Shown: positions 8,894 to 17,010 of the stretch, in pieces | Position numbering within the stretch: position 1 is the stretch's first letter | Layout of the letters: each line of letters opens with the position of its first letter | DNA from: Stieleria varia | GTDB lineage: Bacteria > Planctomycetota > Planctomycetia > Pirellulales > Pirellulaceae | Reading direction: 5' to 3' | Length of the DNA stretch: 64,000 nt | NCBI RefSeq assembly: GCF_038443385.1 | Contig: NZ_CP151726.1 | Span: 620,001 to 684,000 of the forward strand | The notes under the pieces: model-generated | The model's database searches: none | What the model was told of the DNA's origin: nothing | What the model saw: only the letters and a program-made list of their open reading frames with translations | Program-made: the position numbers and the translations under genes

Positions 8894-10711
8894 ATGCTGT
8901 CTCGCCCGAATGTCCTCCTGGTTCTGACACTGAGTGTCGTCGGTGTCGTTCACCTCAATGGAATGTTCGGCAAGTTCGTTTTGGACGATTTTGCGCTCGT
9001 CCAGAACGCGTTACTGCGAGACCTGTGGAGTTTCGATTGGTTCCGCTTAGCGAAACGTCCCGTCGCCACGGCCACGTTCGCGGCGAACTTTGCATACACG
9101 GGCGAAGACCCTCTGGGGTTTCACATCGTCAACTGGCTGGTGCATCTGTCTGCGGTCGCTGCGCTGTTCGCGTTGGTCCATCGAACGATGTTGATGCCGG
9201 CGTTCACGTTTGCCTCCAGCAAGACAGCGGATCCAAAGACGGCACCCTCGAACTCTCCCGCAGACTTTGACTCGCAAGTCGCGATTGCCACGGCGACGGC
9301 CACGGCCACGGCACTACTCTGGGGTGTCCACCCCCTGACCACTGCGGCGGTGACCTACATCGTCCAGCGGTTCGAATCCTTTGCATCGCTCTGGATTCTG
9401 GTTTGTCTTTGGGCATGGTCCCATGCGTTTGGCAGGACCGTCACCGAGTCGGCTGCTGCAACCAGTGACCAGGCGAAGCGATCAAACAACAAAACGATGT
9501 GGGCCATTCTGGCGATCGTCGCCGCCTATGCCGCCTACGGCAGCAAAGAAATGGCGGCGGGACTTTCGCTGACCGTACTGCTCTACGACCGATATTTCCT
9601 CGCGGATTCATGGCGAGGTTTGCGATCACGTTGGCATTGGTACGCCGTGTTGACAGCGCCCTTGATTGTGGGACTGTTCGTGTTTGTCCCTCGATTGTTG
9701 CGGACTCGTCATGCGGAAGGATCGACGATCGGATTCGGCATCGATGGGTTCACGCCGTGGTCGTATTTGACCAGTCAGCCTGTGGTGTTCTTGCGATACC
9801 TGAGACTGTCGGTGCTGCCGATCGGACAGTCGCTTGACTACGGATGGATCCCCAGTCGATCGCCGACGAACCAAATGATCGGCGCGATCGCTTGGTTGGG
9901 ATTGTTGCTACTGGTCGGTTGGCTGTTCATGCGTTTTCGTCGTGCCAGCGTGCTCGTGATCGGAATGCTGGTGATCCTGGCGCCGACGTCTACGCTGCTG
10001 CCACTGCAAGACATCATCTTTGAGCACAGATTCTATTTGCCACTCGCGTTCTTGACCGCCTGCATCGTCGGGGTGATCGTCCATCGGTTGGCCATTCGAA
10101 ATGCCGATCACGATGCACCGAGCATGCAACGGCTGGCCGTCCAAGCATTGACCGTGGCCTTGGTGCTGGCGGTTCCTTTGGGCTGGCTAACCACCGAGCG
10201 AAATTTGGACTACACCCTAGCGGCACGACTGTACGCACAGGATTGCCGCGTCAACCCAGACAACCCGCGTGCTTGGTTCTCACTAGCAAACTCGATGGAC
10301 TTTGATGAGATCGAGCCCAAGCTGGAAATGCTCCGGCGAGCGGTTGAACTTTCTGAGCAGCGTGACTTCTTCTACGGCGGGACGGATTACCTGTACCGGC
10401 GAGAGCTTGCGGACAACCTGCTGTTGTCAGATCGCCACCGGGAGGCAGGCGTGTATTTCCAGGAAGCACTTCCTCACTGTCATAACCTGCTGGAAACGAC
10501 CGAATGTCAGTTTCGTCTCGCGCTGATCGCTTCTCTGGACAATCGACCGGATGACGCGGAGATGTGGTTTCAAAAGGCACTTCAGGGGGACGAAAGCCTG
10601 CAAAAGGAGATCAAGGCGACCTACCAGGCCCACCGGGAACGCGTCGAGAAAATGGCGAATGCCTCGGGCGAGTCGTCCGACTCACCTCCGCGATCCTCCC
10701 CCGGCTCGTGA
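8894..10711 (+). CDS. TMTC-like polytopic membrane protein with C-terminal TPR
   Basis: A 605-residue protein with about ten membrane helices in the first 420 residues and a soluble TPR-type region (about 440-590, NPRAWFSLANSM and repeated helical pairs). The acidic pair D31-D32 in FVLDDFALVQN, in the first extracytoplasmic loop after helix 1, is the position of the catalytic aspartate in GT-C glycosyltransferases. The overall plan matches TMTC/YfhO-like GT-C plus TPR proteins that move sugars from polyprenyl-phosphate donors. GT2 and DUF2304 genes follow directly, consistent with lipid-linked sugar supply. The C-terminus is Ser/Pro rich. The acceptor is unknown. Confidence 0.8.
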   Translation: MLSRPNVLLVLTLSVVGVVHLNGMFGKFVLDDFALVQNALLRDLWSFDWFRLAKRPVATATFAANFAYTGEDPLGFHIVNWLVHLSAVAALFALVHRTMLMPAFTFASSKTADPKTAPSNSPADFDSQVAIATATATATALLWGVHPLTTAAVTYIVQRFESFASLWILVCLWAWSHAFGRTVTESAAATSDQAKRSNNKTMWAILAIVAAYAAYGSKEMAAGLSLTVLLYDRYFLADSWRGLRSRWHWYAVLTAPLIVGLFVFVPRLLRTRHAEGSTIGFGIDGFTPWSYLTSQPVVFLRYLRLSVLPIGQSLDYGWIPSRSPTNQMIGAIAWLGLLLLVGWLFMRFRRASVLVIGMLVILAPTSTLLPLQDIIFEHRFYLPLAFLTACIVGVIVHRLAIRNADHDAPSMQRLAVQALTVALVLAVPLGWLTTERNLDYTLAARLYAQDCRVNPDNPRAWFSLANSMDFDEIEPKLEMLRRAVELSEQRDFFYGGTDYLYRRELADNLLLSDRHREAGVYFQEALPHCHNLLETTECQFRLALIASLDNRPDDAEMWFQKALQGDESLQKEIKATYQAHRERVEKMANASGESSDSPPRSSPGS

Positions 10712-10792
10712 ACCATTCGGTCGCCCAAACACTTCATCAAATCTTTACCTGACAGACATTTACGCATGAGGGCACTTCGCTAACCTCATGCA

Positions 10793-11506
10793 ATGAAATC
10801 TCCGGCCACCAGCGCGACGTCGTCAACATGCCCAACAACCTGGGTGGTGATCGCTGCATTGAACGAGGGCCAAAGGATCGACGCCGTCGTTCGCCAGTTG
10901 GTCGGCAAGCGCTTTCAAGTCGTCGTGGTGGACGATGGATCTGTCGATGCGACATCGCAGGTGGCTCGCGATGCCGGCGCAGTCGTGCTGCGTCATGTGA
11001 TCAATCGTGGCCAAGGTGCGGCGTTGCAAACGGGGATCGATTTTGCTGTCCGGCAGTCCGCTGATATCATCCTGACCTTTGATGCCGATGGACAGCATGA
11101 TCCAGCGGACATCATCGAAATGATCGCGCCGATTGTCAGTGGAGACGCCGATGTCGTCTTGGGGTCTCGGTTTCTGGGCCGGTCACCAGGCATCCCGTGG
11201 CATCGGCGGCTACTGCTGCAGGCTGCAGTGTTGTTCACGCGTTTGACGACGGGCTTGCCACTGACGGACACACACAACGGGCTGCGAGCGTTTTCCGTCG
11301 CAGCGGCCCGGCGGATTCGCATCACCGAAGACCGCATGGCACACGCGTCGGAGCTGTTGCACATCATCGCCGATGCTCGTTTGAAGTGTGTCGAGAGGCC
11401 GGTCACGATTCGCTACAACACCGAGTGCTTGGCCAAGGGACAGTCCAATCGCGCGGCATTGGGCATCTTTACCCGAGTGATCTTCAATCGCTTGTTTCAG
11501 ATCTAA
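10793..11506 (+). CDS. GT2 glycosyltransferase, polyprenyl-phosphate sugar synthase type
   Basis: A 237-residue protein with the GT-A fold: VVIAALNEGQRIDAVV (UDP/GDP-sugar binding), VVVDDGSVDATS, INRGQGAALQTGI, and the DxD-type D97-A98-D99 in LTFDADGQHDP. This set is typical of dolichyl/undecaprenyl-phosphate mannose or glucose synthases. It lacks C-terminal membrane helices, so membrane association may come from the DUF2304 partner encoded 17 bp downstream. It plausibly supplies lipid-linked sugar to the GT-C protein encoded upstream. The donor sugar cannot be deduced. Confidence 0.9.
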   Translation: MKSPATSATSSTCPTTWVVIAALNEGQRIDAVVRQLVGKRFQVVVVDDGSVDATSQVARDAGAVVLRHVINRGQGAALQTGIDFAVRQSADIILTFDADGQHDPADIIEMIAPIVSGDADVVLGSRFLGRSPGIPWHRRLLLQAAVLFTRLTTGLPLTDTHNGLRAFSVAAARRIRITEDRMAHASELLHIIADARLKCVERPVTIRYNTECLAKGQSNRAALGIFTRVIFNRLFQI

Positions 11507-11523
11507 CGATTGGGAACGAATTG

Positions 11524-11895
11524 ATGTTGATCATCCAGTGGCTCATTATTCCGTTCGCGATCGTCATTGCCGTTCATGAACTGATCGCCTTCATGCGTGT
11601 CGCCAGCCGGTTGCGACTGCTGCACGCCGTCCTGTGGGCAGCCGTTGCGGTCCTCGTTTGGCGACCGTCGCTCGTGCAGGCGATGGCGGATTGGGTCAAC
11701 GTCGGGCGGGGAGCCGATTTTGTTTTGTACGGGTTGGTCGTTTACACCATCCTGTTCACCTTTTACGTTCTGCAAAACCAAGAACGGCAAAGGCAACTGG
11801 TGACAGATTTGGTACGCGACATGGCGATTCGCGACGCAGATTTTTCAGGTGCTCAGATTCGAAACTCGCCACCCGAACACGACGACCACTCGTAG
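11524..11895 (+). CDS. DUF2304 small membrane protein
   Basis: A 123-residue protein with three predicted membrane helices (IIQWLIIPFAIVIAVHEL; LRLLHAVLWAAVAVLVW; FVLYGLVVYTILFTFYV) and a charged C-terminal tail. This is the DUF2304 pattern, usually found beside a soluble GT2 gene as here. ATG 11524 is chosen because it gives helix 1 at once; the longer open frame starting inside the GT2 gene would be out of family length. The last 43 bp overlap the 3' end of the opposing GT2 gene at 11853. Confidence 0.82.
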   Translation: MLIIQWLIIPFAIVIAVHELIAFMRVASRLRLLHAVLWAAVAVLVWRPSLVQAMADWVNVGRGADFVLYGLVVYTILFTFYVLQNQERQRQLVTDLVRDMAIRDADFSGAQIRNSPPEHDDHS

Positions 11896-12803
11896 AGAGC
11901 GCCGCGTCGATAGGCTTGCCACCAACGACGCGACAGTTCGCGATTCGGCGAGAAACCATTTCCCAATAAGAATCGCAGACGTTGAATCAAGATGGCACCT
12001 CGCACCCCCATCCGCCCGATCGGCTCGGGCAGCCATCTCGGCAACGTCTTGTCCACAAATCGAGCCAACTCACGGCCGGCACGCTCGCGCCGACTGACGA
12101 TCCAATCGGGATCGATCTGGCTTGCCGAAACGTGATGTGAAACCGTGGCAGCGGCGACATAGCGCCCGCGAATGCCTCGTGCCATCAAACGACGTTGCGC
12201 GTCGGACTCCTGTCCCGTTAACCCGCCCGCCGAACCGGGACCGTGAAACGGATCAAAGCCACCAATTTCCATCAGGTCGTTGTGGTAGGCGGCCCAGTTG
12301 AATCCTAAGAAGGCCGTGTACAATCCGAGCCATCGGTCTCTCACGCCTAATGACCAACCTTTGGTCGACGCCGTCATGAAAGGCAACAGGCTCGTCTCCG
12401 GTGGTGTCTCGTAGTCCACAGTAATGGGGCCGCCAAAAAACGCGCCTTTGGGATACTCCGTCATCGCATGCAGGTACGCCCGAATCAATCCCGAATCCAC
12501 CAAGATGTCATCGTCCAGCAGGATCACCAACCCACCGGCGATCAGATCCAGTCCATGATTGAGCGCCATGCTCTTATTCGCATTGGCGATACGGTCGTAA
12601 CGAACAGGCAACCGGTCCGAAAATCCATCAACAACGGCATCCAGTTGCTGCTGACCGCCATTCTCCACCACCACGACCTGATCCACACGGCTCACCTGAT
12701 CGGCATCCGCCAACGACGACAGCGTCCGAGCGAGCATCTCCGGTCGCGCATGGGCGGCGATCAAAACGGAAATCGGTGTATCAGATGTCATCTTGTCGTC
12801 CAT
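11853..12803 (-). CDS. GT2 glycosyltransferase
   Basis: A 316-residue protein. It carries the GT-A hallmarks ISVLIAAHARPEMLARTL, VVVVENGG, ANANKSMALNHGLDLI and DDDI (metal binding), then the acceptor-side region GGPITVDYE...GFNWAAYHNDLMEIGGFD and GLTGQESDAQRRLMARG, which gives the ED-like catalytic acid. ATG 12803 is preferred to the farther 12860 because the latter would run into the divergent gene at 12880; ATG 12791 is also possible. No membrane helix. It probably builds a cell-surface glycan. It is divergent from the next GT2 (76 bp between starts) and convergent with the DUF2304 gene. Confidence 0.88.
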   Translation of the reverse strand: MDDKMTSDTPISVLIAAHARPEMLARTLSSLADADQVSRVDQVVVVENGGQQQLDAVVDGFSDRLPVRYDRIANANKSMALNHGLDLIAGGLVILLDDDILVDSGLIRAYLHAMTEYPKGAFFGGPITVDYETPPETSLLPFMTASTKGWSLGVRDRWLGLYTAFLGFNWAAYHNDLMEIGGFDPFHGPGSAGGLTGQESDAQRRLMARGIRGRYVAAATVSHHVSASQIDPDWIVSRRERAGRELARFVDKTLPRWLPEPIGRMGVRGAILIQRLRFLLGNGFSPNRELSRRWWQAYRRGALYEWSSCSGGEFRI

Positions 12804-12879
12804 TCGCGGATCACCATCCCGCTCAACTGTATAATCTTTGGCGTCCAAAGATTCATCCACCCACTGTTTTTATCGCCAA

Positions 12880-13680
12880 ATGCCTATCGTCAGCGTTGTG
12901 ATGCCGGTTCTCGCAACGCCAGAACCTCTTTTGCGGCAAGCGATCCAGTCGATCCTCGATCAAACTCTATCGGACTGGGAGCTGATCATCGTGGAGGATC
13001 CCTCCGATTTCGTGTGCACCGAAGTCATCAGATCTTTTTCGGATGATCGCATTCGATATGTGATCAATGATCAACGAACCGGACTAGTACGCCAACGCAA
13101 TCTCGGCTTGGAAATGGCACAGGGACAGTTCATCGCCAAAGCCGACTCCGATGACATCTCGGAGCCACAGCGGTTGCAGGAACAGTTTGATCATTTGACA
13201 CAAAACGAACACATCGGTGTGGTCGGTTCCCACCTGACGATCGTGGATTCGGAGGGCCAGCGTATCGGGCGACGGGAGTACCCGACCGACCCACGCGACG
13301 TCCGACGATTGATGCGGCGACGTAACGTGATCGCCCAGCCTGCCGCATTCTTTCGAGCGGAGTTGGTTCGACGCTTCGGCGGATACCCTGACGGTTACCC
13401 CGTGTGCCAGGATTACGCCTACTGGAGCCATCTGGCCAAGCAAGGCGTGCAACTAGCCAACTTGCAGCAATACCTTGTCCGCTATCGACAGCACGCCGCC
13501 AGCATCAAGTCCACTCGCTTGCGCGAGACCCTCGATGCAACCCTACGCGTCAAGGACACTTACTGGCGAGACGAGATGACGCTTGCCGATCACGGTCGAA
13601 TGCTGGGCGAGCGACTGCTTCGCCACGCTCCCGCGTCGTGGACACAACGTTTGTTCGCGTGGATGACATTTCGCCGCTGA
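12880..13680 (+). CDS. GT2 glycosyltransferase
   Basis: A 266-residue protein starting MPIVSVVMPVLATPEPLLRQ. The motifs are AIQSILDQTLSDWELIIVED, RQRNLGLEMAQGQFIAKADSDD (the DxD metal site), VGSHLTIVDSEG and AAFFRAELVRRFGGY..CQDYAYW (acceptor and catalytic Asp region). This is the common WcaA-type GT2 used in exopolysaccharide or LPS-like glycan synthesis. ATG 12880 gives the exact family start; the open frame upstream shows no conserved residues. Together with the divergent GT2 it forms a two-gene transferase pair with a shared 76-bp control region. Confidence 0.9.
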   Translation: MPIVSVVMPVLATPEPLLRQAIQSILDQTLSDWELIIVEDPSDFVCTEVIRSFSDDRIRYVINDQRTGLVRQRNLGLEMAQGQFIAKADSDDISEPQRLQEQFDHLTQNEHIGVVGSHLTIVDSEGQRIGRREYPTDPRDVRRLMRRRNVIAQPAAFFRAELVRRFGGYPDGYPVCQDYAYWSHLAKQGVQLANLQQYLVRYRQHAASIKSTRLRETLDATLRVKDTYWRDEMTLADHGRMLGERLLRHAPASWTQRLFAWMTFRR

Positions 13681-13794
13681 GCGGAATGATAAAGATTTCA
13701 TCAAGCTTACCGCGTTGCCATTTCGCGATCACATCCGGGCGTTACGCTCTCAGATCACCATCGGTCGACCCCCTTCTGTAAAACTTCGCCAGCA

Positions 13795-15264
13795 TTGAAA
13801 TCGCCCGCCCCCACTTCATTCCGCGCGCTCCAACCTCGTAATGGGATTCGCCAGAATTACCTCTGGCGACTGCTGACACTCTGCCTCAGCGTTCTGCTCG
13901 CCTCTCTCATCGGCTGCTCCGAGAAAAGCTCCTCGGTCGACTTGGAACTGCCGCTCGTAGAACCTACTCTCGCGGACACACCCGACGCCGGGGCGATCGC
14001 CGAGTATCAACAGCGAGCCGCGGATGCCTTGCCGTCGGACGCTGCGGCAACCCAAGCATGGACGTCGTTGTTAGGACCAAACCGAAACGGCTGGACCGCA
14101 CAGTCGATTTCCCCAAGTTGGGGCGACGCTATGCCTGCGTTGCTTTGGGAAACGCCTGTCGGTACCGGATACGGATCGCCCGTTGCCTTCGGTGGCAAAG
14201 TCATCTTTAACCATCGCGTCGACGACACCGACATCGTCGAGTGTCACGGCGCCGTCGATGGAGAACTGCTTTGGAAATCCGAGTTCCCGACCACGGCCAC
14301 GTGTGAGTATGAATACAGCGACGGACCTTACAGCACACCCGTGATCGATCCCGCTTCGGCCCGCGTGTTCAACGTCACTGGCGATGGCTCGATGGTCTGC
14401 TTGGAACTCGAATCGGGAAACATTCTCTGGCAACGTGACTTGAACAAAGAATACTCGGTCGCGCCCGAGTTGTTTCCCGTCGGCGGATCACCGTATCTCG
14501 ACGTCTCGGCGTCACGTCCCGGCGGCCAGTTGATCTTTAACTTGGGCGCGGCCGACCGAGGTGCCGGAGTGATCTCGCTGGACCCGACGACGGGTGAGAC
14601 GATTTGGGAATCGGGCAGGTGCGGCGTGGGTTATTGCACGCCGTTGGTGACAACGATTCATGACCAACGGTTCTTATTCATTTTTATGGATCAAGGCATC
14701 CTGTGCTTGGATCCCGACAGTGGCACGATCGATTGGGAGGAAACCCATTTCAGTCGCGCTCCGATGTCGTACAACGCGGTTTCACCGATGTGTATCGATG
14801 ACAAGATTCTGGCCGTGACCGGTCCCGGACCGGGTGCGATCTGTTTGCAAATCAAGCCCGACCGCAGCCATGAAGTTGTCTGGAAAAACCGGCGTGTGAT
14901 CGATTGTCAATACAACGCCTTGATGTTGCGGGACGGTTACGTGTACGCGTTTACGGCGGCCGGTCAAGGCGGCGCGGAACTCCGCTGCGTCGAGTTTGCC
15001 ACGGGCGACCTGCAATGGCGCTACCACAGCTTGTTGCGTCGAGGCCAAGGCCTGATCGCCAACGACGTGATCGTCTTACTCGGAGAATCGGGGCATCTTG
15101 CCGCACTGGAATGCACTCCAGAGCAGCCCAAAGTCCTCGCGTTCACCAAAGAACCCCTGATGGCGGGCTCCTGTTACTGTTCGCCGGCCTTGGACAATGG
15201 AATTCTGATCCTCAAAGACGAATCCCGAGTCGCAGCGTTCGACGTCAGCGGCGTCGCCAAATAG
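13795..15264 (+). CDS. PQQ-like beta-propeller lipoprotein (BamB-like fold)
   Basis: A 489-residue protein. A signal peptide (LWRLLTLCLSVLLASLIGC) ends in a lipobox (L-I-G-C), so it is predicted to be lipid-anchored on the outside. Repeated Trp-docking blades follow: WTSLLGPNRNGWTAQSISPSWG, GELLWKSEFP, GNILWQRDL, GETIWESGRCG, GTIDWEETHFS, GDLQWRYH. The fold is that of quinoprotein alcohol dehydrogenases and BamB, but no heme motif or clear PQQ catalytic Asp is visible, so a scaffold or binding role is likelier. The first 20 codons include GTAATGGGATTCGCC, half of a dispersed repeat also seen at 49088; the ATG could be affected, but no better start exists upstream of the hydrophobic core. Confidence 0.85.
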   Translation: MKSPAPTSFRALQPRNGIRQNYLWRLLTLCLSVLLASLIGCSEKSSSVDLELPLVEPTLADTPDAGAIAEYQQRAADALPSDAAATQAWTSLLGPNRNGWTAQSISPSWGDAMPALLWETPVGTGYGSPVAFGGKVIFNHRVDDTDIVECHGAVDGELLWKSEFPTTATCEYEYSDGPYSTPVIDPASARVFNVTGDGSMVCLELESGNILWQRDLNKEYSVAPELFPVGGSPYLDVSASRPGGQLIFNLGAADRGAGVISLDPTTGETIWESGRCGVGYCTPLVTTIHDQRFLFIFMDQGILCLDPDSGTIDWEETHFSRAPMSYNAVSPMCIDDKILAVTGPGPGAICLQIKPDRSHEVVWKNRRVIDCQYNALMLRDGYVYAFTAAGQGGAELRCVEFATGDLQWRYHSLLRRGQGLIANDVIVLLGESGHLAALECTPEQPKVLAFTKEPLMAGSCYCSPALDNGILILKDESRVAAFDVSGVAK

Positions 15265-15292
15265 CAGATCAGGTGCAAAAAAGTGGTCCCGG

Positions 15293-15429
15293 GCGTCATC
15301 ACTTCCGCCGGACTTGCCCCGGTTCGGAGCAACAACTGGCAGCTACCGTCAATACAGCAAATCACCTCCCCACCGCCCGAGAATCGCCTCTGGCGATTCT
15401 CGGGCGGTGGGGAATTTCTGTTAGCGTGC
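15293..15429. repeat. Dispersed repeat block flanking array 1
   Basis: This block is nearly identical to about 19168-19313 on the far side of the cas6-RT gene: CTTGCCCCGGTTCGGAGCAA, then a hairpin CCCGAGAATCGCC...GGCGATTCTCGGG (15376-15407). A diverged inverted piece occurs at 16780-16828. No gene in it. Confidence 0.8.
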
Positions 15430-15678
15430 GAGGGTAGCCGTGGGCTGTTCAGAATTTGGCGTCGTGGCACTATGGCGCTCCGCAAGTTTCTGTCACCAAT
15501 CCCGGCGCAGCTGGTGGCCCCCAGTGAGCCTCAGGCGCTAGCCGTGGGCCTGAGGCGGATTGTGGTACTGGCCCACGGCTAGCGCCTGAGGCTCACACTG
15601 ATTGCGATGCATGGAACAAAAACATGGACTGAAAAAACAGTTTCAACACCAAATTTTGAACAGCCCACGGTAGCCCTC
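15430..15678. mobile_element. MITE-like insertion with 30-bp imperfect terminal inverted repeats
   Basis: The arms 15430-15459 and 15649-15678 match at about 26 of 30 positions (core CCGTGGGCTGTTCA). The element is absent from the otherwise collinear flank of array 2, where the sequence runs through after GAGGGTAGCCGT. Inside is a second large palindrome (arms 15524-15550 and 15573-15599, GAGCCTCAGGCGCTAGCCGT). It has no ORF of its own, so it would need a transposase in trans. Confidence 0.65.
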
Positions 15679-15816
15679 AATTAAAACCTCCGCCGAGACA
15701 AGCTCGGCGGAAGGAGCTTCGCGGAACAAGCCTTGCGAACCTGAATCACGCGACGCCCCCAACTTTTTGCTGAGTCCAGCCTGATCCTCACGCGAAGAAA
15801 AACAAACGGGGCCTCC

Positions 15817-16451
15817 GTTTCAATCGAGTCAGTTAACCTTCATTTTGCGATCCAACAAGTACGTCAGGCTTTCTAGCCTGACATACACCGGTGAAGCTTT
15901 CAATCGAGTCAGCTGACCCTCATTTTGCGACGGTTATGGAAGCCTTGGGTACGGAACTCAAGCCAAAGTTTCAATCGAGTCAGCTGACCCTCATTTTGCG
16001 ACTCAAGACGATTCGCGATTTGGGGAAGTCTACAAGATCATCGTTTCAATCGAGTCAGCTGACCCTCATTTTGCGACACCCCGCAGTTGCTCGAACGCAA
16101 TGCGGAATACGGTAAAAGTTTCAATCGAGTCAGCTGACCCTCATTTTGCGACCGCCGAAGCGGCTTAGATGGACCAAGAATGTGAGGGGTGTTTCAATCG
16201 AGTCAGCTGACCCTCATTTTGCGACATATCACTTCAGCCGTGGGCGATACAAAGGGTATGCGAAAGGTTTCAATCGAGTCAGCTGACCCTCATTTTGCGA
16301 CCCTGTCTCTCGTCGTCTCGGCTGTCAACGCGGAAGAGCCGCAGTTTCAATCGAGTCAGCTGACCCTCATTTTGCGACTCAGCTTTATGCTGTCTCGTAG
16401 TCGTCGTCGACGAAGAGTTTCAATCGAGTCAGCTGACCCTCATTTTGCGAC
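15817..16451 (-). CRISPR. CRISPR array 1: 9 repeats of 35 nt, 8 spacers
   Basis: The plus-strand repeat begins GTTTCAATCGAGTCAG and ends CCCTCATTTTGCGAC. Repeat starts: 15817 (degenerate), 15897 (first base changed), 15968, 16043, 16118, 16191, 16267, 16344, 16417. Spacers are 36-45 nt and all different. The degenerate copy is at the left and the conserved leader-like block at the right, so I read the array leftward: on the minus strand the repeat ends in GACTCGATTGAAAC, giving the ATTGAAAC handle usual in type I and III systems. The most leader-distal spacer (15852-15896) is not ordinary foreign DNA: it holds the dispersed palindrome GTACGTCAGGCT. Long spacers and the neighbouring Cas6-RT gene suggest a type III context. 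Confidence 0.97.
15859..15886. repeat. Dispersed palindrome inside spacer of array 1
   Basis: GTACGTCAGGCTTTCTAGCC followed by TGACATAC. It is identical in its core to the extragenic copies at 32052 and 39368. It sits between the degenerate terminal repeat and the second repeat of array 1. Confidence 0.9.
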
Positions 16452-16683
16452 CGCGGTTTCTTGGGCCGCTTTCGAATCGTAACGGCTAAGTATCGCGGCG
16501 GCAAGCTTTTACGTTGATTCATCTCAAAATCCTAGAAATACGAACATCCGCAGCGCCACCCAGTCTGACACTGCCGGTGGCAAACGGTTTGTCGTTTCCT
16601 TACCGCAGTCACACTTTGACCGCTGTCGCAAGTCCGGGACAAGCATCGAACCTCTCACGACGCGCCCACATCCGGGGCTGCTG
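16452..16683 (-). promoter_or_regulatory. Putative CRISPR leader of array 1
   Basis: A 232-bp block directly next to the youngest-looking repeat. It is matched base for base, apart from about 14 differences by eye, by 20313-20544 at the same end of array 2. No convincing gene lies in it; the small minus-strand frame 16524-16751 simply follows the conserved DNA. By position it should hold the pre-crRNA promoter (reading left) and the integration-guiding sequence. Confidence 0.7.
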
Positions 16684-16779
16684 ACGCTCTCAATGATCCT
16701 CGCATCCGTAGTGCCGACCTGCCTGGCAACTTCGATTTCCACCGACAGCATGTAGCGCCCTTTCAGGGCTGAGATGAAC

Positions 16780-16828
16780 GACGTAGCTACGAGTTGTTGC
16801 TCCGACCCGGGACAAGCCCTGCGGAAGC
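16780..16828. repeat. Inverted copy of the CRISPR-flank dispersed repeat
   Basis: Read on the minus strand it gives GGAGCAACAACT after GCTTCCGCAGGGCTTGTCCC, a diverged version of the block at 15293 and 19168. It fills much of the gap between leader 1 and the cas6-RT stop, where the remainder of a cas1 gene might have been expected. An AGCCCTGAAAGGGCGCT hairpin sits next to it (about 16756-16772). Confidence 0.6.
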
Positions 16829-16899
16829 ATCGTGCAATTGCTACGCAATCCGATAATGCAACAACACCAATCTTTTAACAGTTTAGCCTTGCGGTACCA

Positions 16900-17010
16900 T
16901 CAATCGGACGCACCCTGTGCATCAACCGCAATGCGATTTGGAGATAGCTTCCGACGCGCCACGACTCCCGGCGTTTCTGCCAACACGAGAAACCCGGGGA
17001 AACATTGTTT
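16900..17010 (-). pseudogene. Possible frameshifted Cas1 N-terminal stump
   Basis: In a frame shifted by one relative to the cas6-RT gene, the minus strand reads FLVLAETPGVVARRK and then NRIAVDAQG before a TGA at 16900. This resembles the start of Cas1 (hydrophobic strand, PG, two arginines, then an R-[LI]-x-V strand), which directly follows the RT in known Cas6-RT-Cas1 fusions. The in-frame sequence just before it (AKPARQTMF) would be a fitting linker. The evidence is short and by eye, so this is only a candidate; nothing like the rest of Cas1 follows. Confidence 0.35.

Noticed and set aside
9360-9385. CGGTTCGAATCC, like a tRNA T arm
   Set aside because: It lies inside the TMTC-like coding sequence, and no acceptor, D or anticodon arms can be built around it.
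15817-16451. Small proteins read from the CRISPR arrays (FQSSQLTLILR-type repeats)
   Set aside because: These frames are produced by the 35-nt repeat itself and are not genes.
16524-16751. Minus-strand 75-aa frame next to array 1, considered as cas2 or a cas1 end
   Set aside because: The matching frame at 20385-20582 exists only because the leaders are duplicated. There is no Cas2 ferredoxin-like pattern and no RBS, and the two N-termini are unrelated.
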